Shown: in pieces, positions 1 to 12,973 of the stretch
Layout of the letters: each line of letters starts with the position of its first letter
How positions within the stretch are numbered: the first letter of the stretch is position 1
Source of the DNA: Azadirachta indica
Lineage: Eukaryota; Streptophyta; Magnoliopsida; Sapindales; Meliaceae
Direction: 5' to 3'
NCBI GenBank assembly: GCA_022749755.1
Contig: CM040450.1
Span: forward strand, 4,268,913 to 4,332,912
Length of the DNA: 64,000 bases
Position numbers and translations under genes: made by a program
Notes under the pieces: model-generated
Told to the model about the DNA's origin: nothing
The model's input: only the letters and a program-made list of their open reading frames with translations
The model's database searches: none

Positions 1-2094
1 AATCTCACATGTCTAGCAAAATAAATCTATAATTTAAAATTTCTATTAAGGAGATAATTACAGAATCTTGTCACATTTGAAGTCTTAATTATGTCTTTAT
101 TTAGTTATTTGCAAATCTATTTTTAATTTTGTGTAATTTTTCTTAAATGTACTGCATTTTTTTTATTCCAAATAATTTAACAAATAATATTATCAGCGCT
201 GTAGTAAATGGGGTTGTCAAGTGCTATTATTTGATTATTTTATATCTTCAACAACATTCATAAGATGTTACATAAATATATTATGTGTCTCGTCATAGTC
301 TTTATTTGTTTAAATATTTTATAGCTAATTTTGTATGTTTTTGTTTTTTAAAAAAAAAGATAAATAATTTCGGATAATACTACTGAATATACATTAAACA
401 AAACTATTATAGGGTGTTATTTGATTATTTTACATTTTCAAGTTCATTCAAAAGACATCATATAATTGTGTTAAATTGTCATGTCTATAATTTTGCTTCA
501 TAAAACAAGTGATGTATCTCACCGAGAAAAAATAATTGTGACAGTATGAAAATATTTTTTAACAATGCGTTTTTATCTTACAAAAATGTGGTCGTTTTAA
601 AAAATAATAATAAATATTTAGAAATTAATTATAAAAGTGTTTATATGGCTTTGAATAATATATTAGGTGTTTACTTAAAATAAAAATTATTGAGTAGTTT
701 GCTTGTGTTATTAAAAATATGTTTTTGAAATTAGATTAAGAATATGAAAAATGGTGACCTCAGCACCCGACCCAAGATTTTAAACCTAACCGCGCGTTTT
801 CATTATATAAATTATAAAATTTAAAATCCTTTTAGAAATATTTTCAAATTTTAAAAATTGCTTTTATTTTAGTTATCAAGTATTGTATAAAAAACACTAC
901 ATTTTACTTCATCAGAAAAGCACCTTAACGTATTTTCATTGCGCTGTTTGAATTTAAAACTTTTTTTTTTTTCTTTCTCTTAAATGTTGGTCAAAAATTA
1001 CTCTTCATAAAGCACTTTTAAATGGTATATTTAAAAGATAATTTTGTTTTTCTGCTCAAACAAAACAAACCAAAGGGACACATACATATGAAGGGTAAGG
1101 TCGTATTTGATTTGAGATTCAAATATTGTAAAAAAATTACGATACAATTATTTTTGATGTAATATTTGAAGATTATTTTTAAATTTTAAAAATTGTGAAA
1201 ATATGTTTGATATAATATCTAAAAATAAAATTAATTTGATTGAATTTTCTTGAAATAATTTTATATTAAAATACCAACGGTAATCAATTGTGTTAATTAT
1301 TACTAACTATTATATATTAATGCAAATATTATATTAAAAATGTTTGTCAATCCTTAATTTTATTATGATGAAATTGTTTCATGTGTAATATATATTTTTT
1401 TTTAATTAAATAAAATTTCAATAAATTTCATTATTTGTCATTAATTAAATAATAAAAATTCAATCTTATGTGTGCCAAAATATCATTAGAATCAAAATTT
1501 TTTTTCTACTAGTCATTTTTCAATTGTTTTTTAATGAAAATTACTCATTTTATTTTAAGAACTTATAAAAAGACACATATATCATTTTTTAACGTAAATT
1601 AATTAGTAATAAATTATACATAATTTACTTAGATAAATTTTTTTATAATATTAATAAAAATCTTGATTAAAATATTTTAGTAAATAAAAAACTTAAAAAT
1701 ATTATGTAACATGTTATAAAAGATTTTAAAGATAAATAAATTATGAAACAGAAAAGGTAAATAAATTAATTGCTGGTAAATTTATTTTTTGCAAGGAGTA
1801 ATTTGAATAAATATGGTAAATGAATTTTTTAAAGTTAAAAAAAAGAAAAAAAAAGTGTACCTAATTTGAATATTATCAAGTAAAAACATGAAAAAGAAAT
1901 TTTCTTGTTTTTAAATTTACTCTAACTTTAAAAATTTTATTCAAAAGCTATTTTTTAATATAGTTTAGATAAATTTAGAGAAATCTGTTTTTAAAATTTT
2001 TTTATTATTTTTTTCAAAAACTGAAAAGAACGTTGGGGGAAATCAGAACCGACGAACTATTAGATATACTTAGATATGTCACCCTTCATCAACT
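1..2094. other. AT-rich intergenic spacer
   Basis: No open reading frame with plausible coding character was seen on either strand. The stretch is very AT-rich with many A or T homopolymers. No terminal repeats or known element ends were recognised by eye. Confidence 0.6.
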
Positions 2095-2168
2095 GTCTGG
2101 GTGGTGTAGTTGGTTATCACGCTAGTCTCACACACTAGAGGTCCCCGGTTCGAACCCGGGCTCAGACA
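2095..2168 (+). tRNA. tRNA-Val (anticodon CAC)
   Basis: A complete 74-nt cloverleaf can be folded. The acceptor stem GTCTGGG pairs with CTCAGAC with one G-U pair. The anticodon stem CTAGT/ACTAG closes the seven-base loop CTCACAC, giving anticodon CAC, which reads the valine codon GUG. The T arm is CCCGG-TTCGAAC-CCGGG and discriminator base A is at 2168. A CAAC motif just upstream (around 2089) resembles plant tRNA transcription start sites. The first long T run downstream is only near 2226, so the primary transcript could carry a long 3' trailer. No intron is present. Confidence 0.96.
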
Positions 2169-2190
2169 AAAGTGATGCTTGATTAAGCCA

Positions 2191-2215
2191 CCGCCGTTCG
2201 AACCCGGTCTGAAGC
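2191..2215 (+). repeat. orphan tRNA T-arm-like fragment
   Basis: About 25 nt after the tRNA gene the sequence CCGTTCGAACCCGG repeats the B-box/T-loop core of the tRNA without acceptor, D or anticodon arms. It looks like a 3' fragment of a duplicated tRNA. Confidence 0.45.
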
Positions 2216-2527
2216 GGAAGTAAAATTTTTTTAATTATTATTTAAGTAATTTACCTTTAATAATTATTTGCAAAGCCAAGTTTCCTTCATTTTTAAGAAC
2301 TGAAGATTTTCTATAGAAATTTCTATGTGCAATCACAACCGTCTTTCCGTTAAGACACTCGCTGCACGAATATACAATCAATTTCTTCACCTCAGAGAAA
2401 ACCCACACCACAACCTTGACTATATCCTGTCTCTTTCATTTTCTTAGGGTCTCGTGCTTCATTTTATTCTGTGTAGAAAACAAATCGTTTTGTAGGGTTT
2501 CGCGGAGCTGAAGAGAATAATTAAGCG

Positions 2528-5299
2528 ATGGATTGGGGAAACGTAACAGCGGAAGATCTGATCGATGCGCTGCGCGAAGTTGACTGGTCATCGCCTCCGC
2601 GTCCTCTCTCCGAATTCTTCTCCAGATTCACAGTGCCAAGATCCTACGCCAAATGGAACAGCAGACTGAAATGCAATCTTTACTAGTACGATCAATAGCG
2701 TTCTTGTTTGTCTTCCAATCACTGCTTATATATTCTTCAGTTTTCTCTGGTTGATTCTTTCATAGTGTTCTTGGTTCGATTTTTCATCGTCGTTTATTGT
2801 GGTCTGCTAGGTTGCTAAAAAGTTTTAAGGAAAGTAAAGAAAATGTTTAGCCATTCTACGGTTTTTGTCGTCTGTGATCATGAGTAAATATAGGTAGTAC
2901 AATTGGTGTTTCGTAAAGGCGATTGCTATTTCATGTCATCAGTAATCTAATATTAAGGCTCAAATTGCTGTGCGAGGACCTCCTGATTGGGGGATTATAT
3001 TCTACCTAAAATTGATAAAAACAAATTGATGTATGGTTATGTCAGAATTCTGCGATTTATTCTGAACTGGATCGGTAGAATTTCTGATTTTGAGTAGCTA
3101 TGATCAGTCTGTTGTCAAGAATCTCGTGGAGTAGAAACTGAAAAATAATTCTGTTTCACATTCTTTCTGCATGGTTGTAGTTTCTTTTCTTTTCTTTTTT
3201 TTTTTCCGTAGATTATTTTTTTCAATTTGAATGTTGGACAACATTTTCTTAGCAGAATTCATCAGTGATCAGTTGGAGTACATAGTCATCTTAATTGAAT
3301 ATAGTATGAATGTTTGCAGGGTTAGGTTAGCTTTCTTTAATGTTAGTATGAATGTTCACAGGTTTAAGTTGGCTTTCTTTTAATGCTCTAAACATAAACG
3401 AATAGTAACATGAGCTTCTTGGTTATTGCTGTAACCAAGAATTAAAATTGTGCACTGACTATTATGTTTTACTAAATATTTAATGTTACTTTTATACTAG
3501 CTTTAATAGTTATTTATGAGCGAGCTTTGCATGTTTTTGCAGCTACCGGACAAACTACTTCATCATGATTACTCTCATTCTTGGTGAGTGGACAAAATAG
3601 TTTTATTTCATCTTCCTTTTTTCTGTGCATTTGTGTTTTATGTTCTTAATTTTGCCTTTCAAACTGAAGGACTGGGGTTCCTGAGGAGGCCAGTTTCTAT
3701 TCTTGCTGCTATCCTGACAGCACTTAGCATTGCATTTCTTAATGACAGGTAAGCTGCTTTACACCTACTATTTGGTTTGTGTGTGTCTGTACCTGCACAA
3801 ATGCATTTTAGTTCTGGTTCTGGTTTATGAAACATTGAAATAACTTGGTGAAAAATATTGGATGGTTGGATTATGTGTGATGGTTGAATCTTTTTCTGTT
3901 ATACTCCTTGAGGTACTTAATCTGTCACTGGATCTTTCTTGTTCCATAAAATGCCTTAATATCCCAAAATTGTTTGGTTGTGGATGAATTAGATTTCTTG
4001 GGCTTGTAATTCCTGATACAATTAAAAAATTCAAATCCATTTGCCTCAAACTCTTTGTTGACCATTAATTTCCCGTCCCATGTCAATTGTTTGGAACTCA
4101 AAAAGAGATGTCAATTGATTTTAGGTGTTGTAAGGTTGTGAAATCTGACTGGATCCGTGCTCCAGCTCAGGTTTAGTGGACATTTAATTCAATTTTTAAT
4201 TTGCTAAATTCCATCATTCCAGGTGTTGTAGCATCTTTAGTATTGAGTACATGTCAGGCAGGTTGACTGTTTTTAGCTTATTTGAGATTTGGTTGTTTCA
4301 GCCTGTTTTGGAGTACATAGATGTATATGTGATCATGATAGCTCTTAATATTAATTGTTGTAAACAAATTTGTCATCAAAATGATTGTGTTGTATCGACT
4401 CTTCAAGTGATGCTATTGCTCTTGATTTAGAGTAGTGATAACTCAGACTTAAAAAACTCTTTTACTGTTGGTGAAAAATTATGCATTAGTAACTCATTGC
4501 CCCAGGGCCTTGACTGAGATGGTAGAGTGTTGTTGTGGGGCTAGGTCTTAAGCTAAATCGCTCCTATTGCAGAGAAGGTATAATAATGCCTTGAATTCCC
4601 ATTAGTAGAAGATACTATAATTTTCTGCATCTTGATTGGTAAGAATTCTTTCTACAGCTTTGCAGGTACTTTCAGTGAGAAGGTGACGAGAACTGTGAGA
4701 CAATTTTCTCCACATCTAGCAGCCAAGATGAGGCCCCCTCTCACGTAAGTTTGTTTATTTATTATTTCTTTTCTGCCTGCGGAGCATCTAGAATTGCCGG
4801 TTTAATTATTGGTTTTTACTGTTTCAGACCTGTTATTCGTGGACGTCCATCTGCTAAAAGATCAATCCATATATGTGGTCGGCCTCGCTGGGTTTTTGTC
4901 TTAATATTTTCTTCTGGTATTTAGAAACTTTTGACCCGGCTTTCTTTGAGTCAAAGTGATGCAAATTTATCCAGTTAGTGAAGCAAAATAGTATTAAATG
5001 TCTACTGATTGTTCCTTTTCTCCTTTTTTCAGTGAGTTTCATCCTTTGGTATGTTTCCTGTGGTCTCTTGACTGTCCTATGGGCACTTGCTATTGGACTT
5101 CTTGGTATGTTAACCCTCCCACTTTATATGTACCCCACACCCCCAGTACTTTTATGCTGTTTTGTTAATTTTCTCCCTCCCTTTCTGTTTCGCAGCCACT
5201 ATACTCCATGCAAGTTTTAGAACTCCCAACTTGAAAGCCCGTCTGAATACATTCCGAGAGGAATTCCGTGCGGTTTGGCGCAATTACAGTGAGCTGTAG
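2528..5299 (+). CDS. PRA1A: PRA1 family protein A (prenylated Rab acceptor)
   Basis: PRA1 proteins are small four-helix membrane proteins of the ER/Golgi system that interact with prenylated Rab GTPases and take part in vesicle traffic. Seven coding exons can be joined: 2528-2685, 3543-3583, 3670-3748, 4658-4744, 4828-4916, 5033-5104 and 5196-5299, all with GT-AG introns. They total 630 nt and encode 209 aa, the length expected for the plant PRA1.A subgroup. The N terminus (MDWGNVTAEDLIDALREVDW) and the following PPRPLSEFF segment are typical. Two hydrophobic hairpins are visible at about residues 57-92 and 142-182, separated by the hydrophilic segment containing FSPHLAAKMRPP and the motif RGRPSAKRSIHICGRPRWVF. 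The C terminus ends in WRNYSEL. The start is the first ATG after a 5' leader. The exact Rab partners cannot be inferred. Confidence 0.93.
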
Positions 5300-6800
5300 C
5301 TGATACGGAGTCTGTAGGAAGTGAGTAAATCTGCATGGAGAACTTTTAATTCTTATATTAGTTTTTGGTCTTAATATTGTCTGTCTGGCGTCTACACATG
5401 TATGAATGCAAAGAAGCATCCTATGTTATCATATCAATAACAGCAGCTGAGAATACAAGCTTCTTTTGCCTTGATCAGTGGTTCTATATTGTGTTATTCT
5501 TGTTATGCTTTTTGGTTTTTAGCTCTCTCTGTGTTGTTGATTTTGATTTTTGTTCTTCTATTGGATATCTTGTATAGCTTTTCCTTAAATTAATGAGTTT
5601 CAATGTTGCAGAAAGAAACACTGAAAATTTACCAATTCAATTTGGCTTATAACAACTGCTATTTTCTAATATAAATCAACTTATAAATTTAGTGGGCATG
5701 CATTGGTATTGTATAACATGCTAATAGCTTATAATTTTGTTTTCGACATGCTATTTGCATGCAATTAAATATTATCGCCTTCGTAGCAGCAACATGTTGA
5801 AGAATGTGCTCTTCTTTGGTTTGAATTAGTTATTATTGATGTTATTTCTGTCTTGGATTATACCATGTTCACGGACTTCTGAAGGCCTCACTTTGAGTTG
5901 CAGAGTTCTTTTAAATATGGTTTTATTGCTGACTCGATAAAGTTTGATTATTGTATGTTTTCCATCATTAGCATTTTTGGTTGTAGAATCTTGGATAATG
6001 AATTTTGATGATATCTATGTTGATTCAAAATTCTTGCTTTATGAGCACTGGGAACTACGGATGGGGCATCAATGATTGTGTTGTCAATTTGTCTTCTTTT
6101 ATGGCATTGTTAGATTATTGATCACTTGCTGAATGAAGAATTTTCTTTTTAGCTTTGTATTGCCTCTAGTAGTATGTTTTGGGTGCGAATGTTTGCATAT
6201 GAATTGGTAACAAGTTCAGTATTTATTAATCATTTCATATTTCAAGATCTTGAAGTAGACTGGTCATATCTATAGAAGTTCAGCAGTCCATTCAGTATTT
6301 TTTCCCCCTTCAAAACCCAAGGTGTTGTAGGACTACTGAAAATGTTGTGTGCTTTTACATAGATTATCATCAATAGCAATGTAATGTTCAATCATCCCAT
6401 TAATTGAAGTGCAGAAGCTGGAGTCTTGGGTTTTCAGGTGTTAAGGTGTTGACTACATGAGTTATTTAATATGCTTTTTTTTTAATGTTCTACTCACTCC
6501 TTTACTTGCAATTGTAATAACCGAAAATGCTTCTGTGCAGGGTCATTTTGATTGTGAAGCTCACACAGCCTGTTGTTCTGGATTGGGGCTTAGTTGCCTC
6601 TTCTGTTGGCTATAAAATAATTTCCTATGGCTTGAATGGAATTCTAGGTTGAAGCTCTGCTAATATGGGCAGATCCACCAGAAGGGTGTAAATTGTCAGG
6701 ACTTTTTTGTTTTTGTAAAGCAAACTGTTTCCATTGATAATCTATATTGAAAGAAACTTTCAAGTACTTTCTCTGTACTCCCAAAAAAGAAGTGAAATCA
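5300..6800 (+). other. PRA1A 3'UTR with probable intron
   Basis: A strong donor (GAA|GTGAGT) lies at 5320/5321, 21 nt after the stop codon. An acceptor (TTCTGTGCAG) ends at 6540, followed by mixed-composition sequence up to about 6790. This suggests a spliced 3'UTR with an intron of about 1.2 kb. The exon junction is less than 50 nt after the stop, so the transcript should not be flagged by nonsense-mediated decay. The 3' end is not precisely locatable. Confidence 0.5.
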
Positions 6801-9164
6801 AACCTTCTTAGAATTCCTGGGCTAGTTATTGTTGCTGCCGTCTAGGTGTTTTAGGATTCTTTAATGTAGAATGTTATATAGTTTATAATGCATGACTTTT
6901 GTGACTAAATAGTGTGACACTTATTTTATTTTATTTTCATCTACTAAAACATATTCATATAATCATTTTACATTATATATACCATTTCGTAATCTTGTTG
7001 ATGCAATGGTGGATGGTCAGAGATTGTAAGCCGCGGCTATTCTATTGTTAATTTTTTCGTCAGGCTATGTTTCTTTCTACTGCTTTTGTTTAATTGTGAA
7101 AGTAAGAATAGTTAAAGCGTGTTTTAGATATTCACTTTTACTGCAGTAGCTAATGTTGAAGATATTACCCACTGACTGATACTTGATAGTTGGTGATTTC
7201 GACTAAAAGTTATATCACCTCAGCTAAATTTGCATCTGTCCCAAGTTATCCTTTACGTGGATGCTGCGTTCTAAAGATTATCATTTCATAGCACCTCAGC
7301 TGCATATTACCCGCTAACTTATACCTTGATAAACATTTTCTTGCCAAGAGGTATAATAAATATGTATCAAATATAACTAAAGATACAAAGTCAAGATGAT
7401 ATTAATATTATTAATTATACAAGTCAATAAATTGGCTTGATCAGTTTCATTATTAATACATAGGATAGTATGGTTTTGGGTAACCTATGGTTGGTTGCTT
7501 TCATTGATTAGTTGCCTACGAGTGTGGACCAATTCAAACGGTCTGTGATTTAAGGGGATGTGAGGTAAGACGTTTCGTGTACGTGCTGGAATGGTTCAAA
7601 ATTGCTCTGCAGCTGACAACGATCACCGAATAGAGTTGAAGGAAAAATAAAATAGAAAGGGATTCATCGCGCAAAATACTCGTATAACTCAAGACTAGCG
7701 ATCACCGGTGGGGGGCTGAAAACTGTCTTACTTTTGGGGTGGGTCGTCTTAAACAATGCCGATTAGGTGTGTTTGTTCATCCACATATAATAATTGTTAG
7801 ACACCTGAAAGGTGAAAAGTGTCTTTACCTCTGGGCTTCCGCCTTTTGGTTTCATTATTTCTTACAAATTCACAAGCCTCAAATTCGTCAGTAATAAGTT
7901 AAACAGCCTGGCGAGCCCTACCCCATAGCCCCGTTCTTCTTGTCGATGACGCTGAATTGTCTCGCATAATGACACGTTTCTGCATTGTGTTGCATTTGTC
8001 ATAGACATAACCCCCATAATAGAAGTAAGAGGATGCCGTGAAGCAACTTTCTTTGCATCTTTTTATTCCTTGGTCCAACTGTTTTCTTCTTTCTTTTAGG
8101 AGATGAAATTTTTCTCAACCAATCCTGTATAAATTGATTTCGTACAGCTACCCCGTTTTGTTCTTTACAAATTATAATCTTAAAGCACCACAGTGTCTTA
8201 GCAATTATAAATAAAATACTATAACGTTAAAGCTGTGAAATCTCTTTCATGCCATGACGATTCCGATTGACTTTTCGTTAATATATAGACAGACGTACAA
8301 AATTGTTAACAAGTACACACATGTATTTTGTTATAATTCCGACAATAAATTCTTATTGAAAAAAAAAAATGAACGTCAGTGTATTAATTACAGAATTTTT
8401 TTGTATGAAGAGTCTAATATATATATATATATATATTAAATTTTAGAAATTTATATACGTTATGGAGAGAAGAAAGACTCAATTCTACATAACACACAGA
8501 GGCAGGCAGGGTTCCTTGTGGAGAAAGAAAATAATGGTAGGAAAGAATTAGTGGGGTTACAGGTGGAGTGGTGCAGGGGGAATAATTTCAAAAGTAAACT
8601 TTTCTGTTTGTGTTCATATGATATCTCCAGATATTTTAAATTAAAAACAATTAAACACTTTAGGAGGTACGATTATGAAAGAAAAGTTTTCGGAGTGTGG
8701 TGTGGGTCACGTTGTGCATTAACCACAAAAGTAAAATTCCCATTTTGCATCCCAAAAATTTGATTATACATATAATAAATGATGAGATTAATTCCCCTTT
8801 AACATGCAAATGGTTAATTATATTAAACTAATGTATCTTAACAGATATACTATTTGAATGAAACTTTCTCTGGCTTTACAAGAACAGCGGTTGGGAGGCT
8901 TCATCTACCGTAAATTCACAGGCTGGCCCATGTTATTTTCGCCTCTTTCAAGCTCATGAGTCCATGTGCGCCACTACTTCTCCTTCTCTCTTCAGCTGCT
9001 AGCTAGCATTTTTCTTTCTCCAAAAGAATATTGCTACGGATACCATTGATCCAGAGGGTTTCTTCCAAGCCTGTCTCTCATGACAATAAACTTAGCAGTT
9101 GCAGTGCTGAGGCAATGAGAAAAAGTATCAGAAGTTACAAGCAGAAGCAAAAGGATCAGAAAAT
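6801..9164. other. intergenic, no gene recognised
   Basis: Short ORFs here are AT-rich and show no family resemblance. An (AT)n microsatellite lies at about 8418-8437. The last 200 bases probably include the leader of the short gene that follows. Confidence 0.5.
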
Positions 9165-9332
9165 ATGGAGCATTACCTGAACTGGGCACAGGCTTTGGCC
9201 TCGGCATGGGGTTTCATGTTGTTGATAGGGCTAATGTGTTGTTGTCTCAGCACACAACCTCATCAACATGGCGATATCGGCGGCAGCGGCAGTGGTAGCT
9301 GCAGTTGCGACGGTGGTTATGCCGGGGTTTGA
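9165..9332 (+). CDS. small membrane-anchored Gly/Cys-rich peptide (55 aa)
   Basis: A 55-residue single-exon ORF begins MEHYLNWAQALASAWGF. It has a hydrophobic stretch at residues 8-28 (ALASAWGFMLLIGLMCCCL), which could be a signal anchor. The tail is short, with Gly, Ser and Cys predominating (GGSGSGSCSCDGGYAGV). The same plan, a short acidic or aromatic N terminus, one hydrophobic helix and a Gly-rich tail, is seen in the ORF at 16215-16520, and a broken Gly-rich ORF lies at 11203. Small membrane-anchored Gly-rich peptides are common in plants and poorly characterised. Coding status is inferred from the arrangement only; no homolog can be confirmed here. Confidence 0.5.
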   Translation: MEHYLNWAQALASAWGFMLLIGLMCCCLSTQPHQHGDIGGSGSGSCSCDGGYAGV

Positions 9333-11202
9333 GTTCATTTGACCGTCAAACTTCAAGCTTTAATTCTTTCAGATAAAGGTATGCCAGCTGCTTTATTCTT
9401 TCTCTTCTTGTAATTTATATATTCTTATTCTCTAGCTCCTCCTTTTGTTAGATGGGAAAGTAGTGATACGTTTGCCATATATATAGAAGCATACGAAAAT
9501 GGGTTCTGTTGAGTTTTGCTCAGATTGAACTCCATGTATTTTTGGATTGAGCAGCTTTATATATATATATATATATATCTTTCTTTCTTTCTGTAAACTC
9601 CTGGCTGTACAGAACATGATTTTTGATCATTTTAACATCTTTTATCTATAGCTTGTTACCTGAATCATCAATGTAATATAATCAGAGGAGATTGCGCAAC
9701 CTTACCGTATTTTCAAGAATTGGATCTCCTATTCGTTTTCTTCCACATGGCTACCTTATGCCATCCATTTCAAACATTGAAGAGGAGAAAGCGAAAATGC
9801 TCGAATCATTAATTTAATTTGTTGTTATAGTAGAAAGATAATCTCTGTGAGACTGTTTAGTGGGCTGTTTTCCAACTGGGATTTCAGATGGTGGTTGTAA
9901 CAGAAGCAGGGTCCAATGAAGAAGACGAAAACAACCGATCGTGGAAATTTTAATGGCGCTTAACTACTCATAATACACTTAAACAGCATACAAGAAGCTT
10001 GACGCCAGCCAATAATAGCTACAACACATCCTCCACTACAAAATCTAAAATCCTGAGAAACTTATCTCCAGGAACATATTGACCCACCCGAAAGTCAGAG
10101 CACAATTAATTAATTTTTTTTTTCCAATAAATTCCTTTCCACTAACATTCAGACCTATGTTTATGTCATGTAGCAAGCCACGACAAATATTTTTGACACA
10201 CGTGTAGTGTTAGACACCTTCCAAACAAATGGGATACATAGGGAGACCCCTTGATTTTGCTGTATTTACAGTGTTCAATTGACTCTCAATTTATCTCCCC
10301 AAAAGCAGTACAATTATCTGATGCCTGGTGCTACTGGGTCGTCTATCTTTATCATTTTCTTCTTTCTTCAACTTTCAGGATGACTTCCCCTCAATGAATG
10401 ATTAGTTTTGGATCAAGTACTTGTTGATTAGTTTATCAGATAGAGTAGACCACTTGTCATTTGTTTCCCTAAAACTTCAAGGTGAAACAGAGATTCGGGC
10501 TGCAACTGCTGTAGGTCCAAGATCCATAACCCAATTACGTATCAATTCTCATATCTTAAACTAATTCCTGTCAACCAATTGAGTTAGTAACAAAAAATTA
10601 GCAGACTTACCCCGAATTTGAAATAAAAAAGAATTAAGTGAATTTATACAGTTCGAATGTGTTACAAGTTACAACTATTGTGACCCTCAAATATTTTAAT
10701 TAGAATTTTTAGAATATATCAAAAAGTAAGAACAAGATAAAATGATAGTGAAAGCGTTGGACGATTTATATCTTGCTAATGGAGCCACCCTTATATCAGC
10801 AAGACGAATTCGAACTAAACGAATAAACTTACGAATCTACATATATTTGTTACTTTTACAAACCACAAGAAAGAATACGATATTTACCAAAAATTGAATA
10901 ACATGTTTCAAGAGAGCACGTAATCATTCTTAATTCCCAAGTCGTAGTTATAAATTATAATATATTCTTAGTTTCCATCCTCCTCATCTTGGTCAAGTAT
11001 GACACGAAACGCTTCCCCAAGCCATAGAACTTCCCCCACGCAGTACAATTAATTATCATATATATAGCCATGTGTCTCAAGGTCTATTGGATATAAAAGA
11101 GCCGTCTAAGAATTGAATAAATCTGAGACTTAAATTTAATCCTCATTATATATAACGAAGAAAAAGCCTTTACCAGTTCAGTTGTGCAATATAGCCATAG
11201 TT
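9333..11202. other. intergenic, no gene recognised
   Basis: This spacer has an (AT)n microsatellite at about 9558-9578 and no ORF with coding character. A TATA-like ATTATATATAA near 11145 lies about 55 nt before the broken ORF at 11203. Confidence 0.5.
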
Positions 11203-11424
11203 ATGGATTGGTTTTACTAAGAAAGCAAAAGGGATATAGCTGGGATCGCAACAATAGGCGCTGCTCCTAGCTACCGGTACGTGATCAATTGCCTAGCTGT
11301 GAAGAAACCTTCTACGAGAGCGGGGACTGAGCAGCGAAAAGAATACGTAGGCGGTGGATGGCATGTTGGAGGTGCAGGGTGCGGCGGAGGAGGCCGTGGT
11401 GGGAGACGCGGAGGTGGAGGGTAG
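11203..11424 (+). pseudogene. disrupted Gly-rich small peptide gene
   Basis: From ATG 11203 the frame reads MDWFY and then meets a TAA at 11218-11220 (codon 6). After that stop the same frame continues open for 67 codons, through ESKRDIAGIATIGAA and into a Gly-rich tail, to TAG at 11422. Beyond this second stop the frame is still Gly-rich (GDGAGGGTIGGGEF), so that stop may also be secondary. A TATA-like box sits about 55 nt upstream. The pattern suggests a recently inactivated member of the Gly-rich small peptide group found at 9165 and 16215. A sequencing error at codon 6 cannot be excluded. Confidence 0.5.
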
Positions 11425-12590
11425 GGCGATGGAGCTGGAGGAGGGACCATAGGTGGTGGAGAGTTTTCATGCGCAGATGATTATACATACTATGTACACT
11501 TCATGCATAGATGGTGTTGTGTGGAACATCAGCTAAAATTAATATATTGGCTTCTTTGTTGGGTGATTAATTCTCATCTAAAATATTTGTGGTTTTGATT
11601 ATTCTCTAATTGGTGTCCGTTTATATACAGTCACTAGAAGACTGTAGATATTTTCTCTTTTATATTGGTGCAGCTATTGAGTTAAAAGTATTGATTGTAA
11701 ACATGAATAATCTGTTAACACCAGAGATTTAGATTTACATTCATTTTTATTTCACTCCAATTTCATATACCTTTTGGTAATTGAATAAATATATTAGGGT
11801 TGGTGTCACTGTAGTTTAAAATTTCTGCTGTTAAATTACAAAATTCTTGTTCATTCAATCATTTTCTTTTCAATTTATTAGTCTTCAGACTTACAGAGGC
11901 TGATGACTAACGAGTCCTCCAATAACTATAGATTTTTTTTTTCTCTGTATTTATCATAATTTGTATAGAGCTGTTAATTCCATTTAAGGAAATTATCATC
12001 AAGTCTTAGTTGCTAATAAGTTACAGAACTGAAAAATTGGAATGCCTTTTATTTTTTTTTTTTCTAATCGAAATTTGCTACAAGTGAGCTGAAAAATGAA
12101 GATCATAGTAACAATTAATTCACTTTCCTGTCGTTTAATTTGATCCCCAAATGGTTGGTTTACTTTAGGCATCCATAGACAAACAAGTAGTAGTGGTAAG
12201 ATACCCAAAATTTATTTCAATGGATTATCTTGTTTTTTTGGGCCAAACTCTGTCCAAATTACTAAGCCCAATCGACAACCCAAGCTTCTCAACCACATCC
12301 AACAACCCAAAGGCTATAATTAGAAATTCATTCCATTTACAGCTGCTTCCTGGAAGCATTTGAAGTTGAAGACTTTGTCTAATCTGGTTGACTAGTTATT
12401 GGAACCAACCATGTTTTTATAAAGTTCAGAGGAATGCGATCGACATAGAAAATTCAAGAAAATTCATAGTTGATAGACAAACACATGTCATTAAGCAAAT
12501 AAAATCAGTTGGTCATTACAAATTACAATGATGGCTGAATAATTAAAATTAAAATCTCGATCGCTGATTAAAGTTACATAAATTTAAAAC
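11425..12590. other. intergenic, no gene recognised
   Basis: AT-rich spacer after the broken Gly-rich ORF. Short ORFs lack coding character. Confidence 0.5.
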
Positions 12591-12680
12591 AAAAAAAAAA
12601 AAAAAAAAAACTTGTGCCTGACGCGGACAGAATCTATGACCGCGGCCTGTGACCACTACCCCAGTAGGTTGAATTCGATA
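12591..12680 (-). repeat. possible decayed tRNA-derived SINE end
   Basis: Read on the minus strand, this is a locally GC-rich block with GGGGTAGTGGTCACAGG, then GCGGTCATAGATTCTGTCC, which loosely resembles a Pol III B box region. It runs directly into a pure T tract of about 20 bases. That is the layout of a plant SINE with a 3' homopolymer. The match to a B box is poor, so this is tentative. Confidence 0.25.
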
Positions 12681-12973
12681 ATTTTTTCGTTCCAAGACGA
12701 CTTGATTTCTTATATTCACGCTTCCATCTTAATTGCATTGCATGGAGTATGAACCTGATTAAAAGTGAACAGTCTGTTGACTTTTAGAAGGCACACGCAC
12801 AAAATCATCATTGATATTAATGAGTCAATCTTTTATTAATTATCCAAACGTACAGAAGAAATTAACATTTCGAGAAAATTATATATATATATATATATAT
12901 ATAGCCTCCAACATTAATATTTTGCGTGTACTACTGTGCGTTCTTCTGCTTGCAGTTTGTTTCAAGTTCAGAT

